NCBI GenBank assembly: GCA_030693535.1
Contig: JAUYAL010000074.1
Span: 124,001-188,000 of the forward strand
Reading direction: 5' to 3'
Length of the DNA stretch: 64,000 bases
From: Methylotenera sp.
GTDB taxonomy: Bacteria > Pseudomonadota > Gammaproteobacteria > Burkholderiales > Methylophilaceae
Below the pieces are notes generated by a model. The model did no database searches. It was not told the origin of the DNA and saw only the letters and a list, made by a program, of their open reading frames with translations. The position numbers and the translations under genes are program-made. This document shows, in pieces, positions 54,980-64,000 of the stretch; positions within the stretch are counted from its first letter, which is position 1; each line of letters opens with the position of its first letter.

Positions 54980-56980
54980 CTAAAAATCAACCGCAGCTGA
55001 AATCGTAAAGTTTCGACCTGCGCTTGGTGCGTGAATGGTATCAATGCCTGCGTTGCCAAAGTCGAATACGTATTCGTAAAATTTATCAAATAGGTTGTTG
55101 GCTTGCACACTCACTTTACCCCAACTTGTTTTGTAATCTGCATTGGCATTCACTAATGTGTAATCGCCATACTTCCCACCTAAGTTCGCCTCATTTACGT
55201 AGTATGCGCCTTGATTGTCAATATGCATGCGTAACGTTAAATCGTTAGACCAACGATAGTTAGCACCAATTGAGGCAGTGTGATCAGGAATCCCTCTTAA
55301 TTCATTGCCTTTAAATGCGGCATTAGCGGAAGAGGTTTTGTTAATTTTCGTATAAACCTTAGATACATTTCCCCAAATATTAAATGCATCAGTCACATCA
55401 TAATCTAGACTTAAATCAACGCCATTACGCTTGGTTTCACCCACATTTTGCGCTGTACCATCCACCACTACAAATTCATCTTTAGCTGTTTGTTGCCAAT
55501 AAGAAATACGGGTGTTGAGCTTATTTTTAAACTGGCTTTTTAAGCCCAACTCCCACCCATCGTTAAGCGCAACATCACGCGCTTTAGTATCGCCTGCTGT
55601 GTATGCGTCTCGCCCAAATGGGTGCTGAAAGCTGCGGCCATAATTGGCAAAAATAGTTTGATTGTTGGCAATGCTTAAAAACGCATTGAGTTTTGGTTGA
55701 ACAATTGTGCCAAAGTCATATATTTTGCGTGGCGTAGCAATGCCTGCGGCATTAAACTGCTTGTAATCGCCATCGATACGGTCGGCTCTAATAGCAGCAT
55801 TCCAAGTAAAATAATCAACCGGTTTATTCTCAACTTTTAAGTAAGCACCTTTGGTATCAAATTCGTAATCAAAATTTCTATTCACATTAGCCGAATTGCG
55901 CACTCGCTGTTGGCCAATAGTACCAAAACGTTGCTCAATCACATCCTGGTTTTGGGTATCTAAGCCTGATTCAACGCGCCATTGCGGGTTAATTTGCCAA
56001 TTAACTTTTGCAATAAAACCAAATATATCTTGGTCATCCACACGCTCTTGTAAGCTACCTGCTTGACTAAAACGCACCCAGCGTTGCCGCTCATAATTTT
56101 GCCAGTACCCTTTTAAGCTAATATCTAGATTATCGTTAAAAAAGTAATCATAGTGTACGTCTATTTGCTTAGTCTCTTTATTACCACCATCCTCGCTGGC
56201 AAAGCTGGCAGAGCTTCTTGGATTATCTCTCGCTTGCTGCTTGCTTAAATAGCCTGGCGATTGCGCGTTATACTTACCATAGCGCGCACTTAACGCCAGT
56301 GTACTTTTGTCAAAATCGTACTGCCAGCGGCCTGATAAGGCAATTTTTTCAATATCGGTTTGATCGCGATAGCCGCCTGCATCGCGGTAGCCAAATGCAT
56401 AATTTTGAGTCAATTCACCCGTTTTATCGCCAAAATAACCCTGTAATTCTTTGGTATCAAAACTACCAAAAGTGGCTTCTAATACTTTGCCAGTATCTTT
56501 GCGAGTTTCTACACGATAGTTACCAGCGGTAGCAAATAGTCCAACAGATGGATCGCTAGTGCCTTTAAAAATTTGAATAGATTGAATGGCGGTAGGGAAC
56601 AGTTGATCAAGTTCGTTGTAGCCGTTATGTAAATTTGATGGGATACCATCTATGAGTAATTTGGCATGCGGCGTTTCACCATCGCCAGAAAAACCTCGAA
56701 TGCTGATATCGGTATTGTTAATTCCTTGGTTATAGCGCGATATTGTTACCCCTGGCGTTTTATTGAAAAGCTCTAATGTGTCACTCACACGTTCATATTC
56801 AAGCTCATCTCGCGTGATGACATCGACTGAGCCCGCTAGATCTTTATCGATAGAAATAGGCGACGTGCCAATCACTACAACTGAATCCAAACTCATTGGC
56901 GCACTGTTAGTTTCAGCAAATACTAGACTTGCTTGAGAAAATAATAAAGGTATCAGTGTAAAGATGTACTTTTGTTTCAT
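54980..56980 (-). CDS. TonB-dependent receptor of the zinc unit
   Basis: The 666-residue receptor has a signal peptide (cleaved near Ala22), a plug domain with GSVDVITRDELEYERVSDTLE and IRGFSGDGETPHAKLLIDG, and a barrel ending in a terminal Phe (AAVDF). No His-rich loop as in ZnuD was found, so it may take up a zinc complex rather than free zinc. Position behind a Zur-box promoter and ahead of an exporter-like ABC module supports a zincophore-type role, which remains an inference. Confidence 0.88.
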   Translation of the reverse strand: MKQKYIFTLIPLLFSQASLVFAETNSAPMSLDSVVVIGTSPISIDKDLAGSVDVITRDELEYERVSDTLELFNKTPGVTISRYNQGINNTDISIRGFSGDGETPHAKLLIDGIPSNLHNGYNELDQLFPTAIQSIQIFKGTSDPSVGLFATAGNYRVETRKDTGKVLEATFGSFDTKELQGYFGDKTGELTQNYAFGYRDAGGYRDQTDIEKIALSGRWQYDFDKSTLALSARYGKYNAQSPGYLSKQQARDNPRSSASFASEDGGNKETKQIDVHYDYFFNDNLDISLKGYWQNYERQRWVRFSQAGSLQERVDDQDIFGFIAKVNWQINPQWRVESGLDTQNQDVIEQRFGTIGQQRVRNSANVNRNFDYEFDTKGAYLKVENKPVDYFTWNAAIRADRIDGDYKQFNAAGIATPRKIYDFGTIVQPKLNAFLSIANNQTIFANYGRSFQHPFGRDAYTAGDTKARDVALNDGWELGLKSQFKNKLNTRISYWQQTAKDEFVVVDGTAQNVGETKRNGVDLSLDYDVTDAFNIWGNVSKVYTKINKTSSANAAFKGNELRGIPDHTASIGANYRWSNDLTLRMHIDNQGAYYVNEANLGGKYGDYTLVNANADYKTSWGKVSVQANNLFDKFYEYVFDFGNAGIDTIHAPSAGRNFTISAAVDF

Positions 56981-57040
56981 AGTATCCCTAATGATTAAGT
57001 GTAATTTATTTAAAGGCTTAATGCTGTCAACCAGCAGTGG

Positions 57041-58297
57041 TTATGCAATAGTTTCTTCTTCATGCTGACGCCATGCTGGGAAAGGATCATTAAAGACTTT
57101 CCAGCCTTCCATATATTCACCCATTTCTCCTAACAACATTTCACTTGGCGTGAGTAAGCAACGATCAAATTCGGCAATTAGTGCTGGCTTGTCCATATTA
57201 ATACCAATCATCACCAGCTCTTGCTGCCTGTCACCAAAAGGTTCTCGCCAGCGATTAGCAATGGTTTGTAATTGGTCTGTATCCTGTGGCCAATATTCTT
57301 TAGGCGTCGCTTCCCACCAGAATCCTGCTAATTCATTGCGTGAAATTGCGCCTGCTTGCGACCAGCTAATACAGTATTCAGGGCGAGATGCTATCCAAAA
57401 ATTACCTTTTGAGCGGATTACACCTGGCCATTCTTGGCCGATGTAGTCAAAGAGTCGTTCCGGGTGAAATGGGCGACGTGCTTTATATACAAAACTTGAA
57501 ATACCGTATTCTTCACTTTCTGGCACATGCTCACCACGCAATTCTTTTAGCCAACCTGGTGCATCTTCGGCAGCTTCAAAGTTAAATAGGCCAGTGTTCA
57601 TAATGCGTCCTAGTGGCACTTGACTAAATTGGCTATGCACAATTTCTGCACGTGGGTTAAAAGTTTTTAAAATGCCTTCTAATCGACCTATTTCATCTGC
57701 GCTTAATAAATCGGTTTTATTGAGTACGATTACATCGCAAAATTCAACTTGCTCCACCAATAAATCTACGACCGTGCGCTCATCTTCCTCTCCCATACTT
57801 TCACCGCGTTGCGCAATAAAATCACGTGAGCTGTAATCTTTTAAAAAATTATAGCCATCAACGACCGTCACCATCGTATCTAACTCGGCCACATCCGATA
57901 AACTTAAACCATCTTCATCGCGAAACGTAAATGTTTCCGCTACTGGCAGTGGCTCTGATATGCCCGTTGATTCGATTAAAAGATAATCAAAGCGATTCTC
58001 TTTAGCTAAACGCGTTATTTCTATCAATAAATCTTCACGCAAGGTACAACAAATGCAACCGTTACTCATTTCAACTAATTTTTCATCACTTCGAGATAAC
58101 TCGGCACCACCATCTCGAACCAGTTGCGCATCTATATTAACCTCAGACATATCATTGACAATCACCGCGACACGTTTACCTTCGCGGTTATTCAATATGT
58201 GATTTAATAAAGTGGTTTTACCTGCCCCCAAGAAGCCTGATAAAACCGTCACTGGGAGTTTTTTAAATGACTTTAATTGAGACTGCTCGACTATCAT
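57041..58297 (-). CDS. zigA: COG0523 GTPase 3, ZigA-type zinc chaperone
   Basis: The 418-residue G3E GTPase has P-loop GFLGAGKTT (21-29), metal motif CICC (Cys81, 83, 84), NKTDLL and an extended CobW C-terminal domain ending in a [10 protein letters not shown] segment. The length and C-terminal features match the larger, Zur-controlled ZigA type, known in Acinetobacter to support zinc-dependent enzymes in starvation. It is the first gene of the zinc unit, directly behind two Zur-like boxes. The symbol is by type. Confidence 0.88.
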   Translation of the reverse strand: MIVEQSQLKSFKKLPVTVLSGFLGAGKTTLLNHILNNREGKRVAVIVNDMSEVNIDAQLVRDGGAELSRSDEKLVEMSNGCICCTLREDLLIEITRLAKENRFDYLLIESTGISEPLPVAETFTFRDEDGLSLSDVAELDTMVTVVDGYNFLKDYSSRDFIAQRGESMGEEDERTVVDLLVEQVEFCDVIVLNKTDLLSADEIGRLEGILKTFNPRAEIVHSQFSQVPLGRIMNTGLFNFEAAEDAPGWLKELRGEHVPESEEYGISSFVYKARRPFHPERLFDYIGQEWPGVIRSKGNFWIASRPEYCISWSQAGAISRNELAGFWWEATPKEYWPQDTDQLQTIANRWREPFGDRQQELVMIGINMDKPALIAEFDRCLLTPSEMLLGEMGEYMEGWKVFNDPFPAWRQHEEETIA

Positions 58298-58340
58298 TCC
58301 TTGTAATTCCTTGCGACTTATTGATTAGAAAAAGTTATTT

Positions 58341-58355
58341 TGCAACTCGGTTGCA
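58341..58355. promoter_or_regulatory. Zur-like operator A (TGCAAC-N3-GTTGCA)
   Basis: This is a perfect 6+6 palindrome with TCG in the middle. Beyond it TTATT and AATAA extend the symmetry. It touches the predicted -10 box, so a bound repressor would block transcription of the zinc unit. Confidence 0.75.
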
Positions 58356-58383
58356 TAATAACGCTTTGAATCAATAAATGCAA
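58355..58383 (-). promoter_or_regulatory. Promoter of the zinc unit
   Basis: On the minus strand there is a TTGCAT -35 (58378-58383), an exact 17-bp spacer and a TATTAT -10 (58355-58360). Operator B covers the -35 and operator A borders the -10. It lies about 60 bases before the zigA ATG, which has an AAGGA ribosome site. Confidence 0.7.
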
Positions 58384-58393
58384 CTAAGTTGCA
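58379..58393. promoter_or_regulatory. Zur-like operator B (TGCAAC-N3-GTTGCA)
   Basis: This is the second perfect 6+6 palindrome, with TAA in the middle and outer ATAA/TTAT symmetry. Its centre is 38 bp from that of operator A. It overlaps the -35 box of the zinc-unit promoter. Confidence 0.75.
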
Positions 58394-58414
58394 ATTATGT
58401 TGGTGGTGAAGGCT

Positions 58415-58921
58415 TTAAGGTTTTGTTAAAAGCTTAGGGATAGGACTTGATGATAGCTTTTGGCAGTTTGCGCACTTGCCCTTAATGTTGAGTTCGATTG
58501 AATCCACAATAAAGTCGGCAGATATATCTTTGCTTAATTTTGGATGTACGTCATCTAAGCAAAATACCTTGCCGCAATTGCCACATTGAAAGTGAGCATG
58601 AGCATGTTGGTTAAGTGTTTTGTTTTTAGATAACACCGTGCTTTTGCTATATTGGGTGTTATTGATATTACTTGCACTGCCGACATTAAGCTGAAAGCGC
58701 CACGCCCGATCATCACCTGCGATTCTATGAATCACTTTATGCATTAGCAACCAATCGAGAACGCGGTACAGTGTGACACGATCGAAGCTATCGGGAAGCT
58801 GTTTAAGAATATCATGATGAGTTAAAGGGTAGTTGTTCTGCGCAAGAACTGCCGTAACTTCTAAACGCGATGCTGTACTTTTCAAACCTGTTTGTTTAAA
58901 AATGAGTTCTGCGGTGCTCAT
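58415..58921 (-). CDS. zur: Fur-family zinc regulator Zur
   Basis: The 168-residue Fur-family repressor has an N-terminal winged helix (SRLEVTAVLAQNNYPLTHHDIL and the recognition region DRVTLYRVLDWL). The C-terminal domain has two CxxC zinc knuckles (Cys113/116 and Cys150/153) and HAHAH (106-110). The neighbourhood of zinc chaperone, ZIP and ZrgA genes points to Zur rather than Fur. A copy of the same palindrome lies 77 bp before its start, so it probably represses itself. Confidence 0.9.
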   Translation of the reverse strand: MSTAELIFKQTGLKSTASRLEVTAVLAQNNYPLTHHDILKQLPDSFDRVTLYRVLDWLLMHKVIHRIAGDDRAWRFQLNVGSASNINNTQYSKSTVLSKNKTLNQHAHAHFQCGNCGKVFCLDDVHPKLSKDISADFIVDSIELNIKGKCANCQKLSSSPIPKLLTKP

Positions 58922-58997
58922 AAGATTAGTTTTGATTCAATGAAATATCTTGAAAATCATAGTGAGTTATTGCTTTATTTGAGATTATCACACCTAA

Positions 58998-59012
58998 TGC
59001 AACATTGTTGCA
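58998..59012. promoter_or_regulatory. Zur-like operator C before zur
   Basis: This is the third TGCAAC-N3-GTTGCA palindrome (centre ATT). It overlaps TTGCAA (59008-59013), a fair -35 that stands 18 bp from GATAAT (58984-58989) on the minus strand. This fits autoregulation of zur. The rest of the gap up to lspA holds nothing else. Confidence 0.7.
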
Positions 59013-59077
59013 ATTTTTGCATAAAAGTGAAGTTAATATCAATCACGATATTGCCTATTCATCTTTATACTTAATGC

Positions 59078-59536
59078 TTATGTTTGTGGCTTTTTAAAGC
59101 TATCTACCAATAACAAACCCACACCCAAGCAAATTGCGCTATCAGCCACATTAAATGCAGGCCAATACATTTTCTGATAATGGAAATTCAGAAAATCCAC
59201 CACGTAACCTAATGTCACGCGGTCATACAAATTACCGATTGCACCACCCAACACTAAGGCTAAACCTACACAAAAAAGCTTCTCAGTACGATGCTTATGC
59301 AACAAATAGCTAATGACAACAATCGCAATCAATGAAACGCCACTAAAGAACCATTTTTGTAGCCCGCCCGCTTGGGCTAAAAAGCCAAAAGCAGCGCCTT
59401 CATTGTGATAGCGCACTAAATCAAAAAAACTGGTAAGAGTGAGCATTTCACCGTACACAAACGCGCCTTGTATTAAATGTTTGGTGTAAATATCTAGCGC
59501 CACTACGACTGCACTAATTGCTAGCCAATTACGCAT
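59078..59536 (-). CDS. lspA: Lipoprotein signal peptidase
   Basis: LspA cuts the signal peptide from lipidated prolipoproteins. With the ATG at 59536 the protein has 152 residues and four membrane helices. The catalytic Asp pair lies in [15 protein letters not shown] and FNVADSAI. A longer frame from 59575 would read through the ileS 3' end and is rejected. The start overlaps the ileS stop by 8 bp, so the two are coupled. Confidence 0.95.
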   Translation of the reverse strand: MRNWLAISAVVVALDIYTKHLIQGAFVYGEMLTLTSFFDLVRYHNEGAAFGFLAQAGGLQKWFFSGVSLIAIVVISYLLHKHRTEKLFCVGLALVLGGAIGNLYDRVTLGYVVDFLNFHYQKMYWPAFNVADSAICLGVGLLLVDSFKKPQT

Positions 59537-62402
59537 ATTTACGCACCTCGCCACGTCCAAACAAGTTACTAACACAGCGCCCGCAAATGTGTGGGTGTTC
59601 AGTATCAGAACCTACGTCGGCACGGTAGTGCCAGCAACGGTCACATTTTTTATAAGCACTTGGATTTACTAAAACTTTCTGCTCTGCATCACTCGCAACT
59701 TTATAAACTTTTGCGCTAGAGGTAATCATTGCTAAACGTAAATCATCACCTAAACTATTTAGAGCATCAAAAAAGACTCCAGGCAAATAGAACTCCAATT
59801 CAGCTTGCAATGATGAGCCAACCTGACCAGTTGCGCGTAAAATTTCGATTTCTTTTGCTGCTAGACTACGTGCGGTAATAATAGCTGCCCACACACTGAT
59901 GCGTTCTGAACTTAAATCGTGTGCTGGCAAGTCATACCAAATATCTTCAAACACCGTTTTATCTGCATCAAGGCCTAACGTTTGCCAAACCTCATTCGCA
60001 GTAAAACTCAAAATCGGCGCCATTAATCGCATCATGCAATGCGTAATGTGATGCAAAGCACTTTGTGCCGCACGGCGTGCTGGAGCGTTCTCACCTGCTG
60101 TATAGAGCCTATCTTTGAGAATATCTAGATAAAAACCACCCAAATCTTCTGAACAGAAACTCACGAATTTTTGTACAGCCAAATGAAATTCATATCGATC
60201 ATAATCGGCCAATATCTCGATTTGTAGCTTTTGCGTCAGATGCAACGCGTAACGGTCAATTTCTAGCCATTCACTGACTGGCAGCAGGTCTTTATTTGCA
60301 TCAAAATCGGCAATATTTGCCAATAAAAACTTCATGGTATTACGAATACGGCGATAGCTTTCTGCCACACGTTTCAAAATCTCATCTGATATCGTCAATT
60401 CGCCAGAGTAATCAGTAGAGGCTGTCCATAAGCGCAGAATATCTGCACCATAAGTATCCATCACCTTTTGCGGCGCAACCACGTTACCTTTAGATTTACT
60501 CATTTTGTGGCCTGCGCCATCCACAACAAAACCATGGGTAAGCAAGGCATTGTATGGCGCGCGACCATCAATCGCGCAGCCCGTTAATAAAGAGCTTTGA
60601 AACCAGCCACGATGCTGATCTGAACCTTCAAGATACAAATCAGCAGGAAATGCCAATTCAGTGCGACGCTTTAATACTGCCGCATGTGTTGCGCCAGAAT
60701 CAAACCACACGTCCAAGGTGTAAGTGACTTTTTTGTATTCATTATTCAATACTCTGCAAGCCGCACTGGTATTAGCTTGCAGGAAAGCATCTTCATCTAA
60801 ACTAAACCAAGCCTCAACGCCTTTTTGTTCCACTAATAGCGCGGCAGCCTCAAGAAATTCTAAGGTTTGTGGATGTGGCTCACCCGTTTCTTTATGCACA
60901 AAAAACGGCATAGGCACGCCCCAATTACGTTGGCGAGATACACACCAATCTGGGCGGTTTTTAATCATCGCCTCTAAACGCGCACGACCCCATGCTGGAA
61001 AGAATTCAGTCGCATCCACCGCTTTGTTTGCATACTCGCGCAAACTGATACCAACAGCGTCTTGCTCATACATACCAATAAACCATTGGTGCGTGGCCAA
61101 TTGCATCAAAGGCGTTTTGTGGCGCCAGCAATGTGGGAAACTATGATTCAAGCGCGTACTTGCAAGCAATGCCCCGCTTTCTGTCATGGCGGCTAAAATC
61201 ACCTTGTTGGCTTCTTTGCGCTCTAAACCACGAATCGCCGTAAATTCCACCAACTCACTATTAAAAAACTTGCCGTCACCACCCATTAAAATGCGCGGTT
61301 TCTCATTAGGAAAATTGGCTTTCATGACTAACCAGTCATCGTTACCGTGCGCGGCAGCGGTATGGACTAAGCCTGTACCAGCATCTGTTGTGACGTGGTC
61401 ACCACAGATGATAGGCACTTGGCGATTATCGAAAGGATGTTTCAATAAAATTTCACGAGGGGTCCAATTGTCACCACTAGCATCACTTGACTCGCCTACA
61501 AACAATGCCCCTTCGCATGAGGCAATAACTGTCGTATCAAGTTCACCGTATCGATCCAATGTCGCTTGGGCTAAATCATGCGCTAAAATTAATAATCCTT
61601 TGCTTGTTTGGATTAAATCGTAAGTTAAATTGGCGTTCACCGACACAGCTTGGTTGGCTGGTAACGTCCATGGTGTTGTTGTCCAAATCACCGCATAAAC
61701 ATCACCTTGAATTGTTTCTGATAGACCAAAAGCTTCGCTTAAAGCTACGTTATCAACCACCTTAAAACCCACATCAATCGCAGGCGAGTTCACATCCTCG
61801 TATTCGACTTCCGCTTCGGCCAGCGCAGAACCGCAATCCACGCACCAATGTACAGGTTTGCTACCTTGGTATAAATAACCATTTTTATAGATTTCACCTA
61901 AAGCGCGCATGATGTCAGCTTCGGTTTTAAAATCCATTGTTAAATATGGGTTATCCCAATCACCCAACACGCCAAGTCGAATAAAGTCTTTCTTTTGCTT
62001 TTCAACTTGTTCTGCCGCATAAGCACGACATAACTCACGGAATTTGGCAGGATCAATATTTTTACCGTGCTCTTTTTCCACCACCAACTCAATTGGCAAG
62101 CCGTGGCAATCCCAACCTGGCACATAAGGCGCATCAAAACCGCTTAAGGTTTTTGATTTAACAATAATGTCCTTCAATATTTTATTAACAGCGTGGCCAA
62201 TGTGAATGTCGCCATTGGCATATGGAGGACCATCATGCAGAATGAATTTTTTTGCGCCCTTGCGCACTTTTCGAATACGTTCATATAACTTTTTATCTTG
62301 CCATTCTTTCAGCCAAGCAGGTTCCCTTTTGGCTAAATCACCGCGCATTGGAAACGTGGTTTCAGGTAAGTTAAGTTTATATTTGCTAACTTCTTCGGTC
62401 AT
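59529..62402 (-). CDS. ileS: Isoleucyl-tRNA synthetase
   Basis: The 957-residue class I synthetase has the HIGH motif in [10 protein letters not shown], the KMSKS motif in [10 protein letters not shown] and an editing domain between. The C-terminal zinc finger has Cys pairs in CDRCWH and CGRC. The tRNA-binding and length features are of the bacterial IleS1 type. It lies in the canonical murJ-ribF-ileS-lspA order. Confidence 0.97.
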   Translation of the reverse strand: MTEEVSKYKLNLPETTFPMRGDLAKREPAWLKEWQDKKLYERIRKVRKGAKKFILHDGPPYANGDIHIGHAVNKILKDIIVKSKTLSGFDAPYVPGWDCHGLPIELVVEKEHGKNIDPAKFRELCRAYAAEQVEKQKKDFIRLGVLGDWDNPYLTMDFKTEADIMRALGEIYKNGYLYQGSKPVHWCVDCGSALAEAEVEYEDVNSPAIDVGFKVVDNVALSEAFGLSETIQGDVYAVIWTTTPWTLPANQAVSVNANLTYDLIQTSKGLLILAHDLAQATLDRYGELDTTVIASCEGALFVGESSDASGDNWTPREILLKHPFDNRQVPIICGDHVTTDAGTGLVHTAAAHGNDDWLVMKANFPNEKPRILMGGDGKFFNSELVEFTAIRGLERKEANKVILAAMTESGALLASTRLNHSFPHCWRHKTPLMQLATHQWFIGMYEQDAVGISLREYANKAVDATEFFPAWGRARLEAMIKNRPDWCVSRQRNWGVPMPFFVHKETGEPHPQTLEFLEAAALLVEQKGVEAWFSLDEDAFLQANTSAACRVLNNEYKKVTYTLDVWFDSGATHAAVLKRRTELAFPADLYLEGSDQHRGWFQSSLLTGCAIDGRAPYNALLTHGFVVDGAGHKMSKSKGNVVAPQKVMDTYGADILRLWTASTDYSGELTISDEILKRVAESYRRIRNTMKFLLANIADFDANKDLLPVSEWLEIDRYALHLTQKLQIEILADYDRYEFHLAVQKFVSFCSEDLGGFYLDILKDRLYTAGENAPARRAAQSALHHITHCMMRLMAPILSFTANEVWQTLGLDADKTVFEDIWYDLPAHDLSSERISVWAAIITARSLAAKEIEILRATGQVGSSLQAELEFYLPGVFFDALNSLGDDLRLAMITSSAKVYKVASDAEQKVLVNPSAYKKCDRCWHYRADVGSDTEHPHICGRCVSNLFGRGEVRKYA

Positions 62403-62425
62403 TTTAAATCTCTAATCAATCTTAA

Positions 62426-62456
62426 TCGTCATTCCGACGAAAGTCGGAATCCAGCG
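62426..62456. repeat. REP-like hairpin between ribF and ileS
   Basis: Perfect 8-bp arms ATTCCGAC (62431-62438) and GTCGGAAT (62443-62450) surround a GAAA tetraloop, in the context CGTC...CCAGCGTC. The ATTCC...GGAAT-CCA frame is like a widespread class of short intergenic repeats (for example dRS3-like elements). No T-run follows, so it is not a usual terminator. Confidence 0.6.
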
Positions 62457-62466
62457 TCTTCACTAC

Positions 62467-63384
62467 TTATTCAATTTGAGACGGAGCGGCAGCTTCAAAA
62501 TAGCTTTTTGCCGCCACAACATCTTTTGCAATTTGTGCCTTGAGTGCATCTAAGTCATCAAATTTTATTTCATCGCGTATTTTATGAAAAAATTCTACAT
62601 GCACATGTTTACCGTATAAATTTTTATTAAAATCAATAACATGAACTTCAAGCATCAATTTTGATACACCAGAAATAGTCGGTCGCATGCCTAAATTAGC
62701 CACACTATTCAAACCGTCTAATTTTACCGCATACACGCCTGTCAGGGCGGGGCGCTCATGTCGCATATGAACATTGGCGGTAGGGAATCCTAACTGCCGA
62801 CCTCTTTTAGCGCCATGTACAACTTTTCCGCTGATACTATAAGGACGATTCAACAGCAGTTGAGCCATTTGTAAATCACCCGCGGCTAAAGCATTACGTA
62901 CGCGCGTGCTAGAAACTCTTACAGCATTTAAATCTATTTGTGGCAAGCTAATCAGATTAAATTTAGCCTCTATAAAATCTACAATAGATCCCGCACGCAT
63001 CGCACCAAATCTAAAGTCTTCACCGACTAAGATAGAGTTTGCATTGAGTGAATTTCGCAAAATTGTTTGCATAAATTCTTGTGGCGTTAATCCGGCAAGT
63101 CGTCTATTAAAACGACATACATAGGTTTTTTCAATTCCAGCTTCAGCAAAATACTCAAGCTTTTCACGTATTGAACTAAGGCGGGGTGGTGCGCTTTCTG
63201 GCGCAAAAAACTCGCGTGGATGCGGTTCAAACGTCATCACAGCAGAACTTATGTTAAGTTTTTTTGCTGTCTCAGTTAGTTGTCTCAATAGGGCCTGATG
63301 CCCAAGGTGCATACCATCAAAATTACCTATTGTAAGCGCACACGGAGACTGCAACATCGTTGGCATGTGTCTAAAAACTTGCAT
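62467..63384 (-). CDS. ribF: Bifunctional riboflavin kinase / FAD synthetase
   Basis: RibF makes FMN and FAD from riboflavin. The 305-residue protein has the adenylyltransferase motif IGNFDGMHLGHQ (18-29), LVGEDFRFG, and a kinase domain with GAKRGRQLGFPTANV. Its ATG follows the murJ stop codon directly. ileS lies 64 bp downstream. Confidence 0.96.
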   Translation of the reverse strand: MQVFRHMPTMLQSPCALTIGNFDGMHLGHQALLRQLTETAKKLNISSAVMTFEPHPREFFAPESAPPRLSSIREKLEYFAEAGIEKTYVCRFNRRLAGLTPQEFMQTILRNSLNANSILVGEDFRFGAMRAGSIVDFIEAKFNLISLPQIDLNAVRVSSTRVRNALAAGDLQMAQLLLNRPYSISGKVVHGAKRGRQLGFPTANVHMRHERPALTGVYAVKLDGLNSVANLGMRPTISGVSKLMLEVHVIDFNKNLYGKHVHVEFFHKIRDEIKFDDLDALKAQIAKDVVAAKSYFEAAAPSQIE

Positions 63385-64000
63385 TTAATGTATTACCCTA
63401 CGGATATAATCACGTGGTTTAAAACCTAACAACATCAAGGTTAAAAAGTAGCTAACGCCGCCAAGCGCCACTAAGCCGCCAATATAAAGCAGGCGCTTAA
63501 TTAGGCTGAAACTTAACCATGCATTGGTATCCCCTTTAGCATAATAAAGCGCAACACCCATGACAATCAAGGCAACTGTCAATTTTAGTAAAAAAATAAA
63601 CCAGCCAGGTTGCAACTTAAAGAAGCCGGATTTTCGTAAATGATAATACAGCAAGGTAGCGTTAATACATGCGCCTATGCCAATAGCAAGCGCTAGTCCT
63701 GCATGTTTTAAATCCAAACCAAAAACAAACACTACATTCATTAATTGCGTAGCGACTAACGTAAACACAGCAATCTTAACAGGTGTTTTTACATTCTGCC
63801 GAGCGTAGAAGCCGGGCGCCAAAATTTTAACCAAGATTAAGCCCAACAAACCTATACTATAAGCAACTAGAGCCTGTTGCGTCATTAATACATCCAACCC
63901 AGTAAATTTTCCGTAATGAAATAAAGCAATGACTAACGGCGCAGCCAATATAGCCAAAGCTAACGCGGCAGGCGCGGCTAATATAAAAGTTAGGCGCAGG
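63385..64000 (-). CDS. murJ: Lipid II flippase MurJ, 5' part beyond the window
   Basis: The visible 205 residues are the C-terminal third of MurJ, with about six membrane helices, LAPGFYARQNVKTPVKIA and a basic C-terminus (YIRRVIH). The frame stays open to base 64000 without a start (LRLTFILAAPAALALAIL precedes), so the gene continues outside. MurJ moves the peptidoglycan precursor across the inner membrane. Confidence 0.93.
   Translation of the reverse strand, partial: LRLTFILAAPAALALAILAAPLVIALFHYGKFTGLDVLMTQQALVAYSIGLLGLILVKILAPGFYARQNVKTPVKIAVFTLVATQLMNVVFVFGLDLKHAGLALAIGIGACINATLLYYHLRKSGFFKLQPGWFIFLLKLTVALIVMGVALYYAKGDTNAWLSFSLIKRLLYIGGLVALGGVSYFLTLMLLGFKPRDYIRRVIH

Noticed and set aside
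59537..59575. 13-residue N-terminal extension of LspA
   Set aside because: It is the ileS 3' end read in another frame; LspA normally begins just before the first membrane helix.
1..64000. CRISPR array, prophage, tRNA or attachment site
   Set aside because: No regularly spaced repeats, phage or integrase genes, or tRNA-like folds were seen on either strand by reading; a dedicated tRNA search was not possible.

Overview
The window reads as one continuous stretch of a low-GC betaproteobacterial chromosome. The closest fit is a methylotroph of the family Methylophilaceae (Methylotenera/Methylophilus-like). This rests on gene order and protein character (bioBFHCD, gpsA-secB-grxC-yibN-gpmI-envC, murJ-ribF-ileS-lspA, RegB/RegA) and not on a database search. 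No tRNA, rRNA, CRISPR array, prophage or intact insertion sequence was recognised. Genes are dense, and most lie on the minus strand.

Left part (1-20.6 kb), mainly housekeeping. A biotin operon runs leftwards (bioB, bioF, bioH, bioC, bioD; bioD is cut by the window edge). Beside it lies a decayed comF pseudogene, then trmL. The block gpsA / SH3 protein / secB / grxC / rhodanese diverges from gpmI-envC, a layout also known from E. coli. After a gap with a structured repeat and a strong terminator come small envelope proteins (an Ala/Pro-rich lipoprotein, a Kbp-like BON-LysM protein, a DUF4157 protein, YjbQ, a Gly/Phe-rich lipoprotein, a lytic transglycosylase). clpB follows with a near-consensus sigma-32 promoter, then a flavoprotein, an orphan ParA-like ATPase and a small charged protein.

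Middle part (20.7-38.5 kb), metal supply and redox signalling. It holds ccoI-ccoS and a TauE/SafE-like protein (copper delivery to cbb3 oxidase), then a c-di-GMP pair (PAS-GGDEF-EAL and HD-GYP). A six-gene minus-strand unit follows: TonB-dependent receptor, Asp-box beta-propeller lipoprotein, TonB, ExbB, ExbD, second Asp-box propeller. Both propellers share the cysteine signature C-x-C-C ... W-K-I-[DE]-G-C-P. This dedicated TonB system is separated by a 30-bp near-perfect palindrome from a divergent RegB/RegA redox two-component system and a DUF808 membrane protein.

The 38.5-44.9 kb region holds an RND efflux pump with adaptor, DUF2892, rhodanese and DUF3365 haem-protein genes. It diverges from an ArsR-family regulator and carries a remnant of a second DUF2892 gene.

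Right part (44.9-59 kb) looks like one long zinc-starvation unit: about 13 minus-strand genes with very short gaps. They encode three COG0523/CobW GTPases, a TonB receptor, an ABC-2 exporter-like module, a ZIP transporter, a ZrgA-like (DUF2796) protein, a MacB-like ABC pair and two DUF3299 proteins. At its head are two TGCAAC-N3-GTTGCA palindromes overlapping the -35 and -10 of a good promoter. A third copy lies in front of the adjacent Fur/Zur-family regulator. I infer this to be the Zur operator of the organism. The window closes with lspA, ileS, ribF and the 3' part of murJ.

The two points most worth following are the CxCC-propeller TonB system at 28.7-35.5 kb and the zinc unit with its TGCAAC-N3-GTTGCA operators.
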